Shown one piece after another: positions 8,470-17,640 of a DNA stretch of 64,000 nucleotides. The stretch spans positions 313,527-377,526 of the forward strand of contig NZ_CP045687.1 in NCBI RefSeq assembly GCF_009601705.1. The letters run 5' to 3'. The translations under genes and the position numbers were made by a program. The first letter of the stretch is position 1; each line of letters starts with the position of its first letter. The stretch comes from Sulfolobus sp. E5-1-F. GTDB lineage: Archaea; Thermoproteota; Thermoprotei_A; Sulfolobales; Sulfolobaceae. The notes beneath the pieces were generated by a model. The model did no database searches and was not told where the DNA came from. It worked only from the letters and a program-made list of their open reading frames with translations.

Positions 8470-10153
8470 TTTTGATCTCCTTTAATATTTCTGGGTCCTC
8501 CAATATAGTTTCATCTATTTCTTTATCCAATAATAAATCCCTCAAAACTCTTCTGACTATTTTACCGCTTCGAGACTTAGGTAGCCTTTCCACCTTGTAT
8601 ATTTTGTCAATAATATATATTGGCCCTAACATTTCCCTAACTTTAGTTACTATTGTTTTTTCGTCTATATTTCCCACATAAAAAACTACTAATTTTTCGC
8701 CCTTTATCTCATCTGGTATTCCTACAGCAGCTGATTCAACTACTCCTTCCAAGGAATTTATTACACTTTCTACTTCTCCACTAGTTATTCTGTGCCCAGC
8801 TATCTTTATCATATCGTCATCTCTACCAACTATTTTCACATAACCTTTCTCATCAATTATCGCTAGATCCCCAGTATCATGAGCTTTAAATTTCTCAAAA
8901 TAGCTTAAAAATTTGGCTTCGTCTTTCCAAATACCTATAAATTGAGTAGGGAATGGGGCTTTTGCTATTAGGTGGCCAACATGCCCTCTTAAACTTTTAC
9001 CATATTCATCCACTGTATCCATAACTGCACCAGGGAATGGCAATCCCGCATAGCCTATTTTTGGTTCCACACTATCTAATGCATATGGATAGCCTATTAC
9101 ATAACCCAACTCAGTTTGCCCGTATACATCTGCAATTTTATCGGAGAATCTTAACGCGTATTTCCATGCAGTTTCATCCATCATCTCTCCAGCTGTAGCT
9201 ATGAACTCTACTCTTGGCAGTTTTACATCTAATTTCTGTAAAGTTCTAAGAAGTGTGGGGGATGTAAATAGTACTTTAGGTTGTAATTCGTCAATTATTT
9301 TTGGTAATCTCTCTGGTGGATAATCTGGTGCTCCTTCCATAAATGCTAATGTGGAACCATGCATTAGAGTTCCATACATTATTCTTGAGAACGTTATCCA
9401 TCCTACATCTGCAGTTGTTAGAACTATATCGTTGCTTTTCAATGAAAACATTAGGTCAAATACCGTATAATCCCCTACCATCCAAGCTCCATGTGGCAAG
9501 ATCACACCTTTAGGTTTACCTGTTGTCCCGGAAGTATACATTATTTTTAGTGGTTCATTACTTTCTATTTTCTCAAATTCTTTATATTCCCTTGAATAAT
9601 CAAATTGTGAATCTCTTGGAAGTACTATGTTGGCTAAGCTAGTGTACAGTTTTATTTCCTTTCCTCTTCTGAATGTCTTGTCCGCGGATATTACCAATTT
9701 AGGTTCCAGATCTGAAATTCTATTTGTAATGGCGTTTACTCCTAATCCTGCAAAGATAAGCGTGTAAATTACTCCTAGTCTAGCCGCAGCTAATATTGTA
9801 GCTATTGTATGTATTGAGTTAGGCATGTAAATTGCGATCCTATCTCCTCTTCTAATCCCTTTATCTAATAATAATCCACTAATCATTGAGCTCATATTGT
9901 TTAACTCATCGAAGGACACTTCATCTCCCTTGTATTTACCCTCCTGATAAAATATTAGCGCCTTCCCAGCGTGATTAAGTGAATTATATGCAATATTTGT
10001 AGTACCGTTAACGAACCATTTAGCTATGGGTAGTTGTTTATTTTTCTCAATTACTTTTTCCCATTTCTTAAAGAATGATAGTTTATTGGCAAAGGTTTCC
10101 CAGTAGTTTTCTGGTTTTTCTAAGGAAAGGTCGTAAAGCGTATAGTAGTCCAT
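8441..10153 (-). CDS. AMP-forming acyl-CoA synthetase
   Basis: This 570-residue ANL-superfamily ligase activates a carboxylic acid through an acyl-adenylate and transfers it to CoA. The phosphate loop [12 protein letters not shown] lies at 205-216. Further on are the YGQTE A5 motif, the HDTGD A7 motif, the [15 protein letters not shown]8 hinge and a C-terminal [13 protein letters not shown] stretch with the catalytic lysine. It is shorter than typical acetyl-CoA synthetases (about 650). Sulfolobales use such enzymes for short or hydroxylated acids in the hydroxypropionate/hydroxybutyrate cycle, but the substrate cannot be read here. It is the first gene of a pair with the class V aminotransferase. 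Confidence 0.9.
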   Translation of the reverse strand: MDYYTLYDLSLEKPENYWETFANKLSFFKKWEKVIEKNKQLPIAKWFVNGTTNIAYNSLNHAGKALIFYQEGKYKGDEVSFDELNNMSSMISGLLLDKGIRRGDRIAIYMPNSIHTIATILAAARLGVIYTLIFAGLGVNAITNRISDLEPKLVISADKTFRRGKEIKLYTSLANIVLPRDSQFDYSREYKEFEKIESNEPLKIMYTSGTTGKPKGVILPHGAWMVGDYTVFDLMFSLKSNDIVLTTADVGWITFSRIMYGTLMHGSTLAFMEGAPDYPPERLPKIIDELQPKVLFTSPTLLRTLQKLDVKLPRVEFIATAGEMMDETAWKYALRFSDKIADVYGQTELGYVIGYPYALDSVEPKIGYAGLPFPGAVMDTVDEYGKSLRGHVGHLIAKAPFPTQFIGIWKDEAKFLSYFEKFKAHDTGDLAIIDEKGYVKIVGRDDDMIKIAGHRITSGEVESVINSLEGVVESAAVGIPDEIKGEKLVVFYVGNIDEKTIVTKVREMLGPIYIIDKIYKVERLPKSRSGKIVRRVLRDLLLDKEIDETILEDPEILKEIKSEIKRSEGI

Positions 10154-10213
10154 ATCTTTTACTTATTATAACTTTTTAATTTGTTTTTATGATTATGAGA
10201 AGCGTGGTTATAT

Positions 10214-10690
10214 TTACTCCATTATTTTTCTTTTTACCACTTTTCCACCACAATATGGGCATTCTCTGTGGTCTATGTTAAATTCTCTCTTACAGTCAAT
10301 GCAGATATATTTAAATTTAAAAGATTTTTCTACTTTTTTATTAATCTTTACTGAAGAGAATTGTATTCCAAGATGTTTAAGTGTATTTTGTACTGACAAG
10401 TCATCAGTAAGTACGACTGAAGGTTGTAGATCTAGCGCTAGTGCGATAATTGATATATCTGTATTAGATAGTTTTCTCTCTCTAGTAATATTCAATACCT
10501 TAATTACCTTTTCCAAACTTTTTGGAGAGGGTTTCATTATTATTACCTTTCCAGACGATATTGCGATTTCTAGGTTAAATCTAGAATATCTATCCTTAAC
10601 TTCATTTATAACCTCCTGCGTAGTATATATTTTATCTAATGATAATTGAAGTCCAGCTAAAAACGCTGAGGTATCAAATATGATATGCAT
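10214..10690 (-). CDS. nob1: Nob1-type rRNA maturation endonuclease
   Basis: The 158-residue protein has an N-terminal PIN domain ([10 protein letters not shown] with Asp6, a central acidic pair in [13 protein letters not shown], and [10 protein letters not shown]) followed by a C-terminal zinc ribbon with two Cys pairs (CIDC and CPYC) ending GGKVVKR. This PIN plus ribbon layout is that of Nob1, which trims the 3' end of 16S rRNA. Its start lies inside the 3' end of the NAD kinase gene (17-base overlap), so both are one operon. Confidence 0.9.
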   Translation of the reverse strand: MHIIFDTSAFLAGLQLSLDKIYTTQEVINEVKDRYSRFNLEIAISSGKVIIMKPSPKSLEKVIKVLNITRERKLSNTDISIIALALDLQPSVVLTDDLSVQNTLKHLGIQFSSVKINKKVEKSFKFKYICIDCKREFNIDHRECPYCGGKVVKRKIME

Positions 10691-11432
10691 GTAGTACTTC
10701 TCCTATTAAGTCTAGTTTGAAAAATCTTAAGATTTTTGCCTTACGCTTTGAAGCCCTTACCATAATTTCTTGATTAGTTTTTATCAATGTCACTACTTCA
10801 CCATCTACTACTACTCTTGCTGTTTGTGGATATCCCTTATCCTCTAGTCTTAAGACCAGAGGCTTGGGTGGTATTACAACTGATCTCAAATAGTAAAAAA
10901 TTGGATTGACGAATATTATCTCTATTGCACTTAAATCTTTATATATTAGGGAGTTAGTTGCGGACATTCCCCATCCACTACTTCCTTGTGGTGTGGAAAC
11001 TAAAACTCCATCCCCTTCTACTGATACTCTCTCCGTATCAAAACTTATTCCAACTTTTATGGCTTCTGGTCTATCATACAAGATACCTACTTCGTTGAAT
11101 CCTAATTCTACCTTATCATTATATATCATTTCTAATAGCATGTATTCTTCCTCCTCATAATCTCCCTTTTTTAATCTCAAAAGAGCCTCCTCAACCTTAT
11201 CTAACGGAACATCCATTAATAACCCTCTTCTACCTGCCTTTACAGCAATCACTGGTTTATTTTGCTTAACTGCTCTTAATAACGTTCCATCTCCACCTAC
11301 TGCAATAACATAATCGTAATCCTTATCGACTACTTCAAAGCCCAATTTAGTACAAGTATTCTTAATTTTTTCTATGATGTTATCAAGTTGTGAAGTAGGT
11401 TTACTCACTATCTTAACTCTCATTTTGTTCAC
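10674..11432 (-). CDS. nadK: NAD kinase
   Basis: This 252-residue enzyme makes NADP from NAD and ATP or polyphosphate. It has the diagnostic GGDGT motif (Gly46-Gly47-Asp48-Gly49), the nucleotide-binding GFNEVGI motif near 113-119, a glycine-rich [18 protein letters not shown] loop and the C-terminal ARVVVDGEV strand. The length is normal for archaeal enzymes. It is the first gene in a unit with nob1, overlapping it by 17 bases. The promoter lies in the 94-base gap shared with the divergent MFS gene. Confidence 0.93.
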   Translation of the reverse strand: MNKMRVKIVSKPTSQLDNIIEKIKNTCTKLGFEVVDKDYDYVIAVGGDGTLLRAVKQNKPVIAVKAGRRGLLMDVPLDKVEEALLRLKKGDYEEEEYMLLEMIYNDKVELGFNEVGILYDRPEAIKVGISFDTERVSVEGDGVLVSTPQGSSGWGMSATNSLIYKDLSAIEIIFVNPIFYYLRSVVIPPKPLVLRLEDKGYPQTARVVVDGEVVTLIKTNQEIMVRASKRKAKILRFFKLDLIGEVLHAYHI

Positions 11433-11526
11433 ATATATACTTGAAAGTTATAATATTCTTCTCCTTTCCCCTAAGGCTGTATAGGAAAAATTTAATATCG
11501 TAATTTTTGAATCTTCCACTACAACA

Positions 11527-12594
11527 ATGAAAGGCATAAGAATCATAGTCGCTAGAGTTATTTACTCTATACATTGGTTTTATCTCGCACCTCTAATACC
11601 TTTTCTCGCAAGTAAACTTAGTTTATCATTACAGATTGTTGGTTTAATTCCTTTTTCCTTCTTTTTAGGCTCTGGTATTATGCAAGTACCTTCTGCCTTT
11701 TTATCAACCAAAATAGGATTAAGGAACACTTTACTCTTAGGTCTAATTATAATGAGTATATCGCCATTATTAGTATCATTCTCATCTAGTTTTATTGAAT
11801 TACTGATATTTTACCTAATAGACGGCGTTGGCGCTTCAATGTTCTTTTCAACTGGAGGTGGGATTTTAGCTTCATTAAATAGGGATTCCCCTGGTTTAGC
11901 TTTAGGTATATATAACGCCTCTTTTGCAGTTGGGGGACTTATAGGTTTAAATTGGTATACAATGTTTGGGGACTATTGGTCATTTTACATCTTGTCAATT
12001 TTAACATTTTTCTCACTTATTATTAATATAGATAACCCTAACCTAAAACCAAGTTGGAAAATAATTAGAGACAATAGAATCGTAATTCTAGGGATTTCAA
12101 TAGCAGGAATATGGGGAGTTTATTATGTTATAGGCGAATTATATCCGACGTTTGCATATTATTATTTGCATCTAAATTTAGTTGATTCAGGTTTGTTTAC
12201 ATCTCTCTTGCTTATTTCCTCAGTTATAGGCGGAAGTTTAACATTTTTAGCAGATAGAAAGATCAAGAAGTTTAACCTCCTTATAATTTCCTCACTTTTA
12301 GGTTCAGTTCCTTCTCTTCTTCTCTATACAAAAATATATTTACTAGGTATAGTAATAACTGGTATTTTTAATGAACTAGCAATATCAGTGCTTTACTCAA
12401 TAATAGCTAGTTTGCAAAGAGACGCAAATACGACCATGGGATTAGCCGTGGTTAATTCACTAAATATTTTAATTGGAATGAATTTTGAGCCTCTAGCCTC
12501 ATATTCTGGCTATTACATGTGGATTGTCGTTAATATCATCGGACTAATACTCTTTTCACTTATAATGTTAATTAGACAGAATATCTCAATTTAA
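11527..12594 (+). CDS. MFS transporter
   Basis: This 355-residue membrane protein has about 11-12 hydrophobic helices. The first loop carries STKIGLRNT, the position of the MFS signature between helices 2 and 3, and a second pseudo-symmetric loop LADRKIKKFN is in the middle. It is slightly shorter than the usual 400 residues. The substrate is unknown. The start ATG sits close behind an AT-rich promoter-like stretch near 11487-11500. The gene ends 23 bases inside the convergent gene at 12572. Confidence 0.85.
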   Translation: MKGIRIIVARVIYSIHWFYLAPLIPFLASKLSLSLQIVGLIPFSFFLGSGIMQVPSAFLSTKIGLRNTLLLGLIIMSISPLLVSFSSSFIELLIFYLIDGVGASMFFSTGGGILASLNRDSPGLALGIYNASFAVGGLIGLNWYTMFGDYWSFYILSILTFFSLIINIDNPNLKPSWKIIRDNRIVILGISIAGIWGVYYVIGELYPTFAYYYLHLNLVDSGLFTSLLLISSVIGGSLTFLADRKIKKFNLLIISSLLGSVPSLLLYTKIYLLGIVITGIFNELAISVLYSIIASLQRDANTTMGLAVVNSLNILIGMNFEPLASYSGYYMWIVVNIIGLILFSLIMLIRQNISI

Positions 12595-12925
12595 CTCGTA
12601 CTTGAAAGACTTTACTCTCATTGATCAACTCCAGATTTCCACTTTCGTTTAATAGGCGTATTTTAAAGACTTTCTGCTTTGGCCCACCATTTATTCTTAT
12701 TGTTATCCAAGGGTTAACTCCATATACTAAAATGGATACTTTTCCATCTATTTTTACAGTTTTAGTACTTGAAGGTAACAACAATATTTCCTCCTCTCTG
12801 TAATTCCCCCCAACATATTTTGTACCCTCTGTTATAATGATATTATAATATCTAAACCATAAATAAGTCAGAATAGGTAACGGCAATGCTAATATTACTA
12901 AATCAAGTTGTGTCTGAAGACTCAT
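12572..12925 (-). CDS. Small membrane-anchored hypothetical protein, 117 aa
   Basis: No family is recognised. A single membrane helix at residues 8-24 (LVILALPLPILTYLWF) precedes a probably extracellular beta-rich domain with repeated hydrophobic strands (KTVKIDGKVSILVYG, PWITIRING, KVFQVRVKL). It overlaps the convergent MFS gene by 23 bases. It may be a cell-surface or secretion accessory protein; this is inference from topology. Confidence 0.55.
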   Translation of the reverse strand: MSLQTQLDLVILALPLPILTYLWFRYYNIIITEGTKYVGGNYREEEILLLPSSTKTVKIDGKVSILVYGVNPWITIRINGGPKQKVFKIRLLNESGNLELINESKVFQVRVKLRYSV

Positions 12926-12967
12926 ATATAACTTTACGTTATTTGGTAATAAAAATTTGCACTAAGG

Positions 12968-12976
12968 TTTAAATAG
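12968..12976 (+). promoter_or_regulatory. TATA-like box for the ferredoxin-NADP reductase gene
   Basis: The stretch AAGGTTTAAATAG, about 40 bases upstream of the GTG at 13010, fits an archaeal TATA box with a purine BRE in front. Between it and the start lies GGTGGTG (12999-13005), a good Shine-Dalgarno match 4-5 bases before the GTG, which supports a leadered transcript and decides the start codon. Confidence 0.55.
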
Positions 12977-13009
12977 TATAAATACTACAACCTAATAGGT
13001 GGTGTGTAA

Positions 13010-14008
13010 GTGAACGAATACGATATGGTTGTAATCGGTGGTGGGCCAGTAGGTCTATTTGGAACTTTTTATGCAGGATTAAGAGATATGAAAACGTTAT
13101 TGATAGATGCTCAAGATGAGTTGGGTGGTCAATTAATCTCATTATATCCGGAGAAAATTGTATATGATGTAGGTGGTTTGCCAGGAATCCAAGCCTATGA
13201 ATTAGCTCAAAGACTTATTGAGCAAGCTAAAATGTTTGGTCCAGATATAAGGGTTAACGAATGGGCCGATATGATAGAAAAAACCAGCGATAACATGTGG
13301 ATAGTTAAGACTGATAAAGGTTCATATAAAACTAAGACTATTTTCATTGCAGCTGGTATAGGGAAAATAGTACCTTCAAGGTTAGGAGCTAAAGGAGAGA
13401 TTGAATATGAGAATAAAGGGGTTTATTATACCGTAAGGAGAAAGAAAGACTTTGAAGGCAAGAGAGTATTAGTAGTAGGTGGTGGAGACTCTGCAGTAGA
13501 CTGGGCATTGACTTTAGCCCCAGTAGCTAAATCCGTTACATTAATACACAGAAGAGATCAATTTAGAGCTCATGAGAGAAGTGTAAAGGAGCTCTTTAGG
13601 GTTGCTAAGGTCTACGTTTGGCACGAACTAAAAGAAGTTAAGGGGGATGGTAACAAGGTTACTCAGGCTATAATATTTGACAATAGGACGAAGGAGGAGA
13701 AAGTATTGGATGTGGATAGTGTAATTATAAGTATAGGATACAAAGGTGATCTTGGTAATATTCCTAAATGGGGAGTAAATATGAAAGGAAGAGATATAAT
13801 TGTTAACGGTAGAATGGAAACCAACTTACCAGGTGTTTATGCTGGAGGAGATATTGTACAGCTGGAAGGTTCTCCCAAATTAGCCCTAATAGCTGTAGGT
13901 TTTGCCCATGCTGCAATTGCTATAAGTGTAGCTAAGAAGTATATAGAGCCTAGTGCGTCTTTATTTGCTGGTCATAGTTCAGAAATGGACAAATTTAAAC
14001 CTAAGTAA
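13010..14008 (+). CDS. Thioredoxin reductase-like ferredoxin-NADP reductase
   Basis: This 332-residue flavoprotein has two dinucleotide folds: FAD binding by GGGPVGLFG (9-17) and NADP binding by [11 protein letters not shown] in the middle, followed by an HRRDQFRAH stretch whose arginines contact the 2'-phosphate. The C-terminal FAD motif is GVYAGGDIV. The CxxC redox pair of true thioredoxin reductases is absent, which places it in the TrxR-like FNR group that moves electrons between ferredoxin and NADP. It starts at GTG with a strong Shine-Dalgarno. A methyltransferase gene follows after 21 bases. Confidence 0.88.
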   Translation: MNEYDMVVIGGGPVGLFGTFYAGLRDMKTLLIDAQDELGGQLISLYPEKIVYDVGGLPGIQAYELAQRLIEQAKMFGPDIRVNEWADMIEKTSDNMWIVKTDKGSYKTKTIFIAAGIGKIVPSRLGAKGEIEYENKGVYYTVRRKKDFEGKRVLVVGGGDSAVDWALTLAPVAKSVTLIHRRDQFRAHERSVKELFRVAKVYVWHELKEVKGDGNKVTQAIIFDNRTKEEKVLDVDSVIISIGYKGDLGNIPKWGVNMKGRDIIVNGRMETNLPGVYAGGDIVQLEGSPKLALIAVGFAHAAIAISVAKKYIEPSASLFAGHSSEMDKFKPK

Positions 14009-14029
14009 TCATTCTTTTTTCTAAATAAA

Positions 14030-14770
14030 ATGAAAAGTGAAAGGCTTAACGTATATTTCCCTGGTGTGAGAAGTTATTATATAATAGGCGAGATTGCTAT
14101 AGTAACTCCTAAGCGTGTTAATGTCGATTATAGTTTAGTTGCTCAGAAAATTATGGAAGCTCACCCTAAGATAAAGGCTGTATATCTTAAAAAGAAGGTA
14201 AAAGGCGAATTAAGAACGAACGAATTGGAATTTTTATCTGGAGAAAGAATATCAACTACGATCTATAAGGAGAATGGGGTATTGTTTTATGTAGATATTA
14301 TGACGGTTTATGTTAATCCTTCTCTTGCTGGAGATAGACTAAAAAATGTAGAACTTGTTGAAGAAGGAAGTGCTATATTAGACGCCTTTACAGGTTATGG
14401 AGCTATTGCATTGAATATAGCTCATAAAAAAATGGCTTATGTTGTTGCTGGAGATGTTAATATTCATGGGCTGTATATGCTCAAGAAGTCTTTAGCTCTA
14501 AATAAGATAAAGGGCATGATAGATATCGTCCAATATGATGCACATTATCTGCCATTTAGAGACAAGGCCTTTAAGTTGTCTTTCGGAGATAATCCGACTT
14601 TGATAATTGATTTCAAAGAAGAGTTGTGCAGAGTTTCCGAAAACGTCGTATTTTACATTTTATGTGAATCTGAAGATAAGGCAAACTCAAGTTTAGGCAA
14701 AACTAATTGGGTTAAGATCAACGACTATTCTAAGAATCTCTTTATCTTCAAGGGGCTTGTCAGATGCTAA
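14030..14770 (+). CDS. Trm5/Met-10-like class I methyltransferase
   Basis: The 246-residue protein has an N-terminal part like the tail of the Trm5 RNA-binding region (a basic AVYLKKKVKGELRTNELEFLSG stretch), then a Rossmann methyltransferase domain. That domain starts at VDIMTVYVNPSLAGDRL and carries motif I DAFTGYGAIAL, motif II AGDVNIHG and motif III QYDAHYLPF. In tRNA m1G37 methyltransferases motif IV is NPP[YF]; here GDNPTLIIDF is divergent, so another base or RNA may be the target. Its last 78 bases overlap the convergent DUF371 gene, unusually long for this window. Confidence 0.75.
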   Translation: MKSERLNVYFPGVRSYYIIGEIAIVTPKRVNVDYSLVAQKIMEAHPKIKAVYLKKKVKGELRTNELEFLSGERISTTIYKENGVLFYVDIMTVYVNPSLAGDRLKNVELVEEGSAILDAFTGYGAIALNIAHKKMAYVVAGDVNIHGLYMLKKSLALNKIKGMIDIVQYDAHYLPFRDKAFKLSFGDNPTLIIDFKEELCRVSENVVFYILCESEDKANSSLGKTNWVKINDYSKNLFIFKGLVRC

Positions 14771-15178
14771 AATATGAACTTCTCCCTCAACTTCACTTTT
14801 AAGTAATTTAATTATTTCTCTATTTATATCTCTTGCAGCCTTATCTGACCTTATCATTATTGTTGATCCTTCTATAAAAGTGGATTTTCTAAATATAATT
14901 TTATTTTGATTCTCAAAAGTAAATTTAGATGAACCCCTGCCGTGAATTATATCAAAGAGCTCTTTTACCTTAACTACAGCGTAAATAAAACTTTCATCAC
15001 TTCTGGCAATCTTTTTGAAGTTTTCGCTTATATCTCTTGCACCTTTATCGGCTAATATTCCTATTATACAATCTCCCCTAGTTGTAAGATAGTTATCTCT
15101 TGTTATTTCTAATGTGGTCTTATGTAATCCTCTGATGTTATAATGTCCCTTAATCTTTATCTTGTCTACTGCTATCAA
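14693..15178 (-). CDS. DUF371 family protein
   Basis: This 161-residue protein matches the archaeal DUF371 family: a strand-rich protein with the conserved GHYNIRGLHKTTLEIT segment (11-26) and RGDCIIGILADKGARDI (34-50). Its biochemical role is not known. It is the last gene of the unit RNase P component 4 - YhbY - DUF371, overlapping the YhbY-type gene by 29 bases, so an RNA-related role is plausible. Its 3' end overlaps the convergent methyltransferase by 78 bases. Confidence 0.82.
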   Translation of the reverse strand: MIAVDKIKIKGHYNIRGLHKTTLEITRDNYLTTRGDCIIGILADKGARDISENFKKIARSDESFIYAVVKVKELFDIIHGRGSSKFTFENQNKIIFRKSTFIEGSTIMIRSDKAARDINREIIKLLKSEVEGEVHILASDKPLEDKEILRIVVDLNPISFA

Positions 15179-15431
15179 CTTTAGCTAATATAAAAGTATA
15201 TCCTCTTACCTCTATAAGTTTAGCTCCAACCATCTCTGCAACTCTTTTTGCGAATTCTTTTCGATCGTCAATTTCCTTAATTCCTATTTTTACCTTTATA
15301 ACTTTATGTTCATTTAATCTTCTTTTTATCTCATTTATCATACCTTCGGTTACACCATACTTTCCTATTCTTATATCCGCTCTTTCAGCCCTAATTTTCT
15401 TTATTAGATCCTTTATTTCTTGAGAGTACAT
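15150..15431 (-). CDS. YhbY/CRM-domain RNA-binding protein
   Basis: The 93-residue protein is a single CRM domain like bacterial YhbY, which binds pre-50S particles. It has the alpha-beta layout of the family, with RIGKYGVTEGMINEIKRRL at 21-39 (where the GxxG-type loop normally lies), then VIKVKIG and the closing VEVRGYTFILAK-type strand. It overlaps RNase P component 4 by 41 bases upstream and DUF371 downstream. The operon suggests a role in rRNA or tRNA maturation. Confidence 0.85.
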   Translation of the reverse strand: MYSQEIKDLIKKIRAERADIRIGKYGVTEGMINEIKRRLNEHKVIKVKIGIKEIDDRKEFAKRVAEMVGAKLIEVRGYTFILAKVDSSRQDKD

Positions 15432-15705
15432 ATCTCCTTTGCCAATTACAAATAAGACATGTTCTAATTAAAATCTTTGACCTAATTCTTCTTCTTTCAG
15501 TTACGCCAATAATTAAAGGTGTGTAACATTTTCTACAAAACATGCGTTTGTACTTTAAGGGAATTTTGACTCTACCTTTTCTTGAATACATTTCAGCTAA
15601 CTTTATGTATTCTCTTGCTATTTCTAAGTCTCCCTTCTTTGCAGTAATGTAAGCTAGCTCTATAAGCTCAATAATTCTTTTCTTAATCTTGTTTTTTATT
15701 CTCAC
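15391..15705 (-). CDS. rnp4: Ribonuclease P protein component 4 (Rpp21)
   Basis: This 104-residue protein has two N-terminal helices (LIELAYITAKKGDLEIAREYIKLAEMYSRK region) followed by a zinc ribbon with Cys pairs CRKC and CLIC, rich in Arg and Lys (TERRRIRSK). That is the layout of archaeal Rpp21/RNP4, which binds the specificity domain of RNase P RNA with Rpp29. It is the first gene of the leftward RNA-processing unit and is divergent from nep1, with 36 bases between the starts. Confidence 0.9.
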   Translation of the reverse strand: MRIKNKIKKRIIELIELAYITAKKGDLEIAREYIKLAEMYSRKGRVKIPLKYKRMFCRKCYTPLIIGVTERRRIRSKILIRTCLICNWQRRYVLSRNKGSNKEN

Positions 15706-15741
15706 GATAACTACTAAACCCCCTTATGTTAAAAATATTCT

Positions 15742-16398
15742 ATGAATTTAAATATTATCTTACTAGAAGCTAGTCTAGAACTAGTCCCAAAAGAAATAGT
15801 TAATCATCCAGCTGTTATTAAAAACGCTAAAAGAAGGAATAAAAAACCTGAAGAGACTTTACTGGATATTTCCTTACACTATCATGCAATGAAGAGTTTA
15901 GAAAATAGTCATAAAAGAGGCAGACCGGATATTTTACACCAGGCCTTACTTGTAATTTTAACTGATCCATTAATTAAAGGTGACTTATTTATACATACTA
16001 TACAATCTAAGATAATTAAGGTAAATCCCAACATGAGACCACCTAAAAATTATTTGAGATTTATGGGATTAATGGAGCAATTATTGAAATACGGTAGAAT
16101 CCCCATTAATGGTAATGAGAGTCTAATGGAAGTTACAAATCTTACGCTAGAGGAAATTGCAACCAAATACAACTTAATATTATTGTCAGAAAAAGGAGAA
16201 AAAATAAATCCAGAAGAACTCTGTAAGTTAGATGAAAAATGGATTTTAGGAATAGGAGCTTTTCCTCATGGAGAGTTCTCTGAAAAAATTTTGGGTTTAG
16301 CTAAGAAAATTTACTCCATAAGCAAATTTCAACTGGAAACCCAGCAAGTTTTATGCCGAATCTTATCTGCTTGTAACTCTATTTTAGGTTGGCCTTAG
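15742..16398 (+). CDS. nep1: Nep1/Emg1 rRNA pseudouridine N1-methyltransferase
   Basis: This 218-residue SPOUT methyltransferase methylates a conserved hypermodified pseudouridine of 16S rRNA. Family features are HPAVIKNAKRRNKKP, DISLHYHAMKSL, RGRPDILHQALL (a highly conserved helix), HTIQSKIIKVNPNMRPPKNYLRFMGLMEQLL and the knot segment GIGAFPHGEFS. The length is typical. It is divergent from RNase P component 4 and converges on the 16379 gene with a 20-base overlap. Confidence 0.93.
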   Translation: MNLNIILLEASLELVPKEIVNHPAVIKNAKRRNKKPEETLLDISLHYHAMKSLENSHKRGRPDILHQALLVILTDPLIKGDLFIHTIQSKIIKVNPNMRPPKNYLRFMGLMEQLLKYGRIPINGNESLMEVTNLTLEEIATKYNLILLSEKGEKINPEELCKLDEKWILGIGAFPHGEFSEKILGLAKKIYSISKFQLETQQVLCRILSACNSILGWP

Positions 16399-16954
16399 CT
16401 TTAATGGTAACTATTCCACCAGGTACTACATCTACATCTTGTATCGACAAATTATATGCCTCTGCAATTTTTGAGAATATCTTTCCTGCACATAAGGTAG
16501 AGATTAAACTAAATCCTGTTCCAGTTATTCTAAATTCTATTACGTCACCAGCATTTTTAATTGCAACGTTTCTTATTGGCAGGATAATTTTTATTGCATT
16601 ATAAAAATCAAATAATTCGTCGAGCGTTGAGGCTTTTGATCTTAAGAACGAACCTATTTGCTCTCCTACTTCTTCACACATATTCTCATACTGCTTACTG
16701 TCTTTTTCGTAAGCCAACTTGGTTAAGTTCTCAAGGAACCAACTTGTTACTGGAACTATATCTAATGCCTTCGATATTGAGTAATAATCTACTAAACTTT
16801 CTAGTGTGCTTGCATCCTCACCCTCTTTCAATAGTTTCAGCAAGGCTTTAAGAGCAGCGTTAGTCAATGAATAAATAGTATAACCTCTCTTCTTTGCCTC
16901 GTTTTCCAATTGTTCAATCAAGTCAGCTTCAGCTGCTATATTAACTCTTGGCAT
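16379..16954 (-). CDS. Hypothetical protein with ribbon-helix-helix-like N-terminus, 191 aa
   Basis: The first 45 residues (RVNIAAEADLIEQLENEAKKRGYTIYSLTNAALKAL) read like a ribbon-helix-helix DNA-binding module: one strand, then two helices. The rest is helical, with a C-terminal alpha-beta part ending in VVPGGIVTIKAK. I do not recognise the family. It could be a small transcription regulator or a ligand-sensing protein. It converges on nep1. Confidence 0.6.
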   Translation of the reverse strand: MPRVNIAAEADLIEQLENEAKKRGYTIYSLTNAALKALLKLLKEGEDASTLESLVDYYSISKALDIVPVTSWFLENLTKLAYEKDSKQYENMCEEVGEQIGSFLRSKASTLDELFDFYNAIKIILPIRNVAIKNAGDVIEFRITGTGFSLISTLCAGKIFSKIAEAYNLSIQDVDVVPGGIVTIKAKANLK

Positions 16955-17027
16955 AATCTGTCTATAGAAAGTTTGTAAAAAGACTATTTATATTTAGTCA
17001 TGCTATCGTTTAAACTTATTTTAAAAA

Positions 17028-17174
17028 CTATGAATGAGGTGTGAAAGCGATCAAATCAAAAATTACGAATAGTATTAATAATACTATAAACACTCCTAAA
17101 TACCAATTATCATCAATAAATAATGCCTTTACCAGATCGGCCCAACTCTTTATTTCGTTTTTCTTTTGACTCAA
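17028..17174 (-). CDS. Possible small single-helix membrane protein, 48 aa (TTG start)
   Basis: An open frame on the minus strand starts at TTG 17174 and ends at the stop 17028-17030. It encodes a charged N-terminus (SQKKNEIKSWADL) followed by one membrane helix (YLGVFIVLLILFVIFDLIAF), a tail-anchored topology. There is no in-frame ATG or GTG, and a TAG lies 16 codons upstream. A TTATAAAT-like box lies about 35-45 bases upstream. Composition and topology look like a real small membrane protein, but the function is unknown. Confidence 0.4.
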   Translation of the reverse strand: MSQKKNEIKSWADLVKALFIDDNWYLGVFIVLLILFVIFDLIAFTPHS

Positions 17175-17540
17175 GTAAATCCACCATTTTAATTTATGTT
17201 TTTCCCATTTATAACTTTTGCTCTAATATATATGCGAAATTTTATTTATGAAACAAATTATATATACTAGGAGATAAGACGTAAAGTGAGTTGGATTGTG
17301 ATACCATACTAGACTATCTTAACATAGCGAATTGCTCGGCTTTCGTGAATGTGGCATCATCTTGAGACGATTTTCTGCTTTTTGGAGTAATCTCAATCCC
17401 CTACACTCACATTGAACTTATCTACTTAGTCCTCTTGTGGAAAAGTTGATGAGAATTTGTTCTCCTTAGCCTTTGAAATTTTACCCAAGTGTATGATTTA
17501 GCTCCTTCAGCCTAGGCCTGAAACTTCTCATTTTTTCCTC
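17175..17540 (+). other. Gene-free stretch left of the insertion sequence
   Basis: I see no convincing reading frame or RNA here. The right half contains AGGCCTGAAACTTCT (near 17514-17528), which is echoed by AGGCCTGATGTAACTTCT at about 18876-18893 on the far side of the insertion sequence. This may be remnant sequence from an earlier insertion or rearrangement. The A+T-rich left end (17221-17270) probably holds the promoter of the small gene at 17174. Confidence 0.35.
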
Positions 17541-17569
17541 AAAATAAATACCAGCAGTTATCATATTTT
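17541..17569 (+). repeat. Left terminal inverted repeat of the insertion sequence
   Basis: The sequence begins AAAATAAATAC, then CAGCAGTTAT, then CATATTTT. It matches the reverse complement of 18746-18774 without gaps. The strictly conserved core CAGCAGTTAT is probably the transposase binding site. Confidence 0.75.
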
Positions 17570-17575
17570 CCCTTA

Positions 17576-17599
17576 GTAGTACCGAGTCTACGGTACTAC
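17576..17599 (+). repeat. Perfect 9-bp hairpin in the transposase leader
   Basis: GTAGTACCG (17576-17584) and CGGTACTAC (17591-17599) are perfect complements around the 6-base loop AGTCTA. A second short inverted pair follows directly: CTAGAA (17600-17605) and TTCTAG (17617-17622). Both lie between the left end and the transposase start at 17641, so they would be in the leader RNA or form an operator. A role in limiting transposase expression is possible. Confidence 0.6.
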
Positions 17600-17640
17600 C
17601 TAGAAAGTTTTTAACATTCTAGGTCATTTTATTAAAAGGT

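Noticed and set aside
17280-17420. Resemblance on the minus strand to a Sulfolobus CRISPR repeat (ATTACTCCAAAAAG)
   Set aside because: Only one partial match, no repetition or spacers; no CRISPR array or cas gene is seen anywhere in the window.
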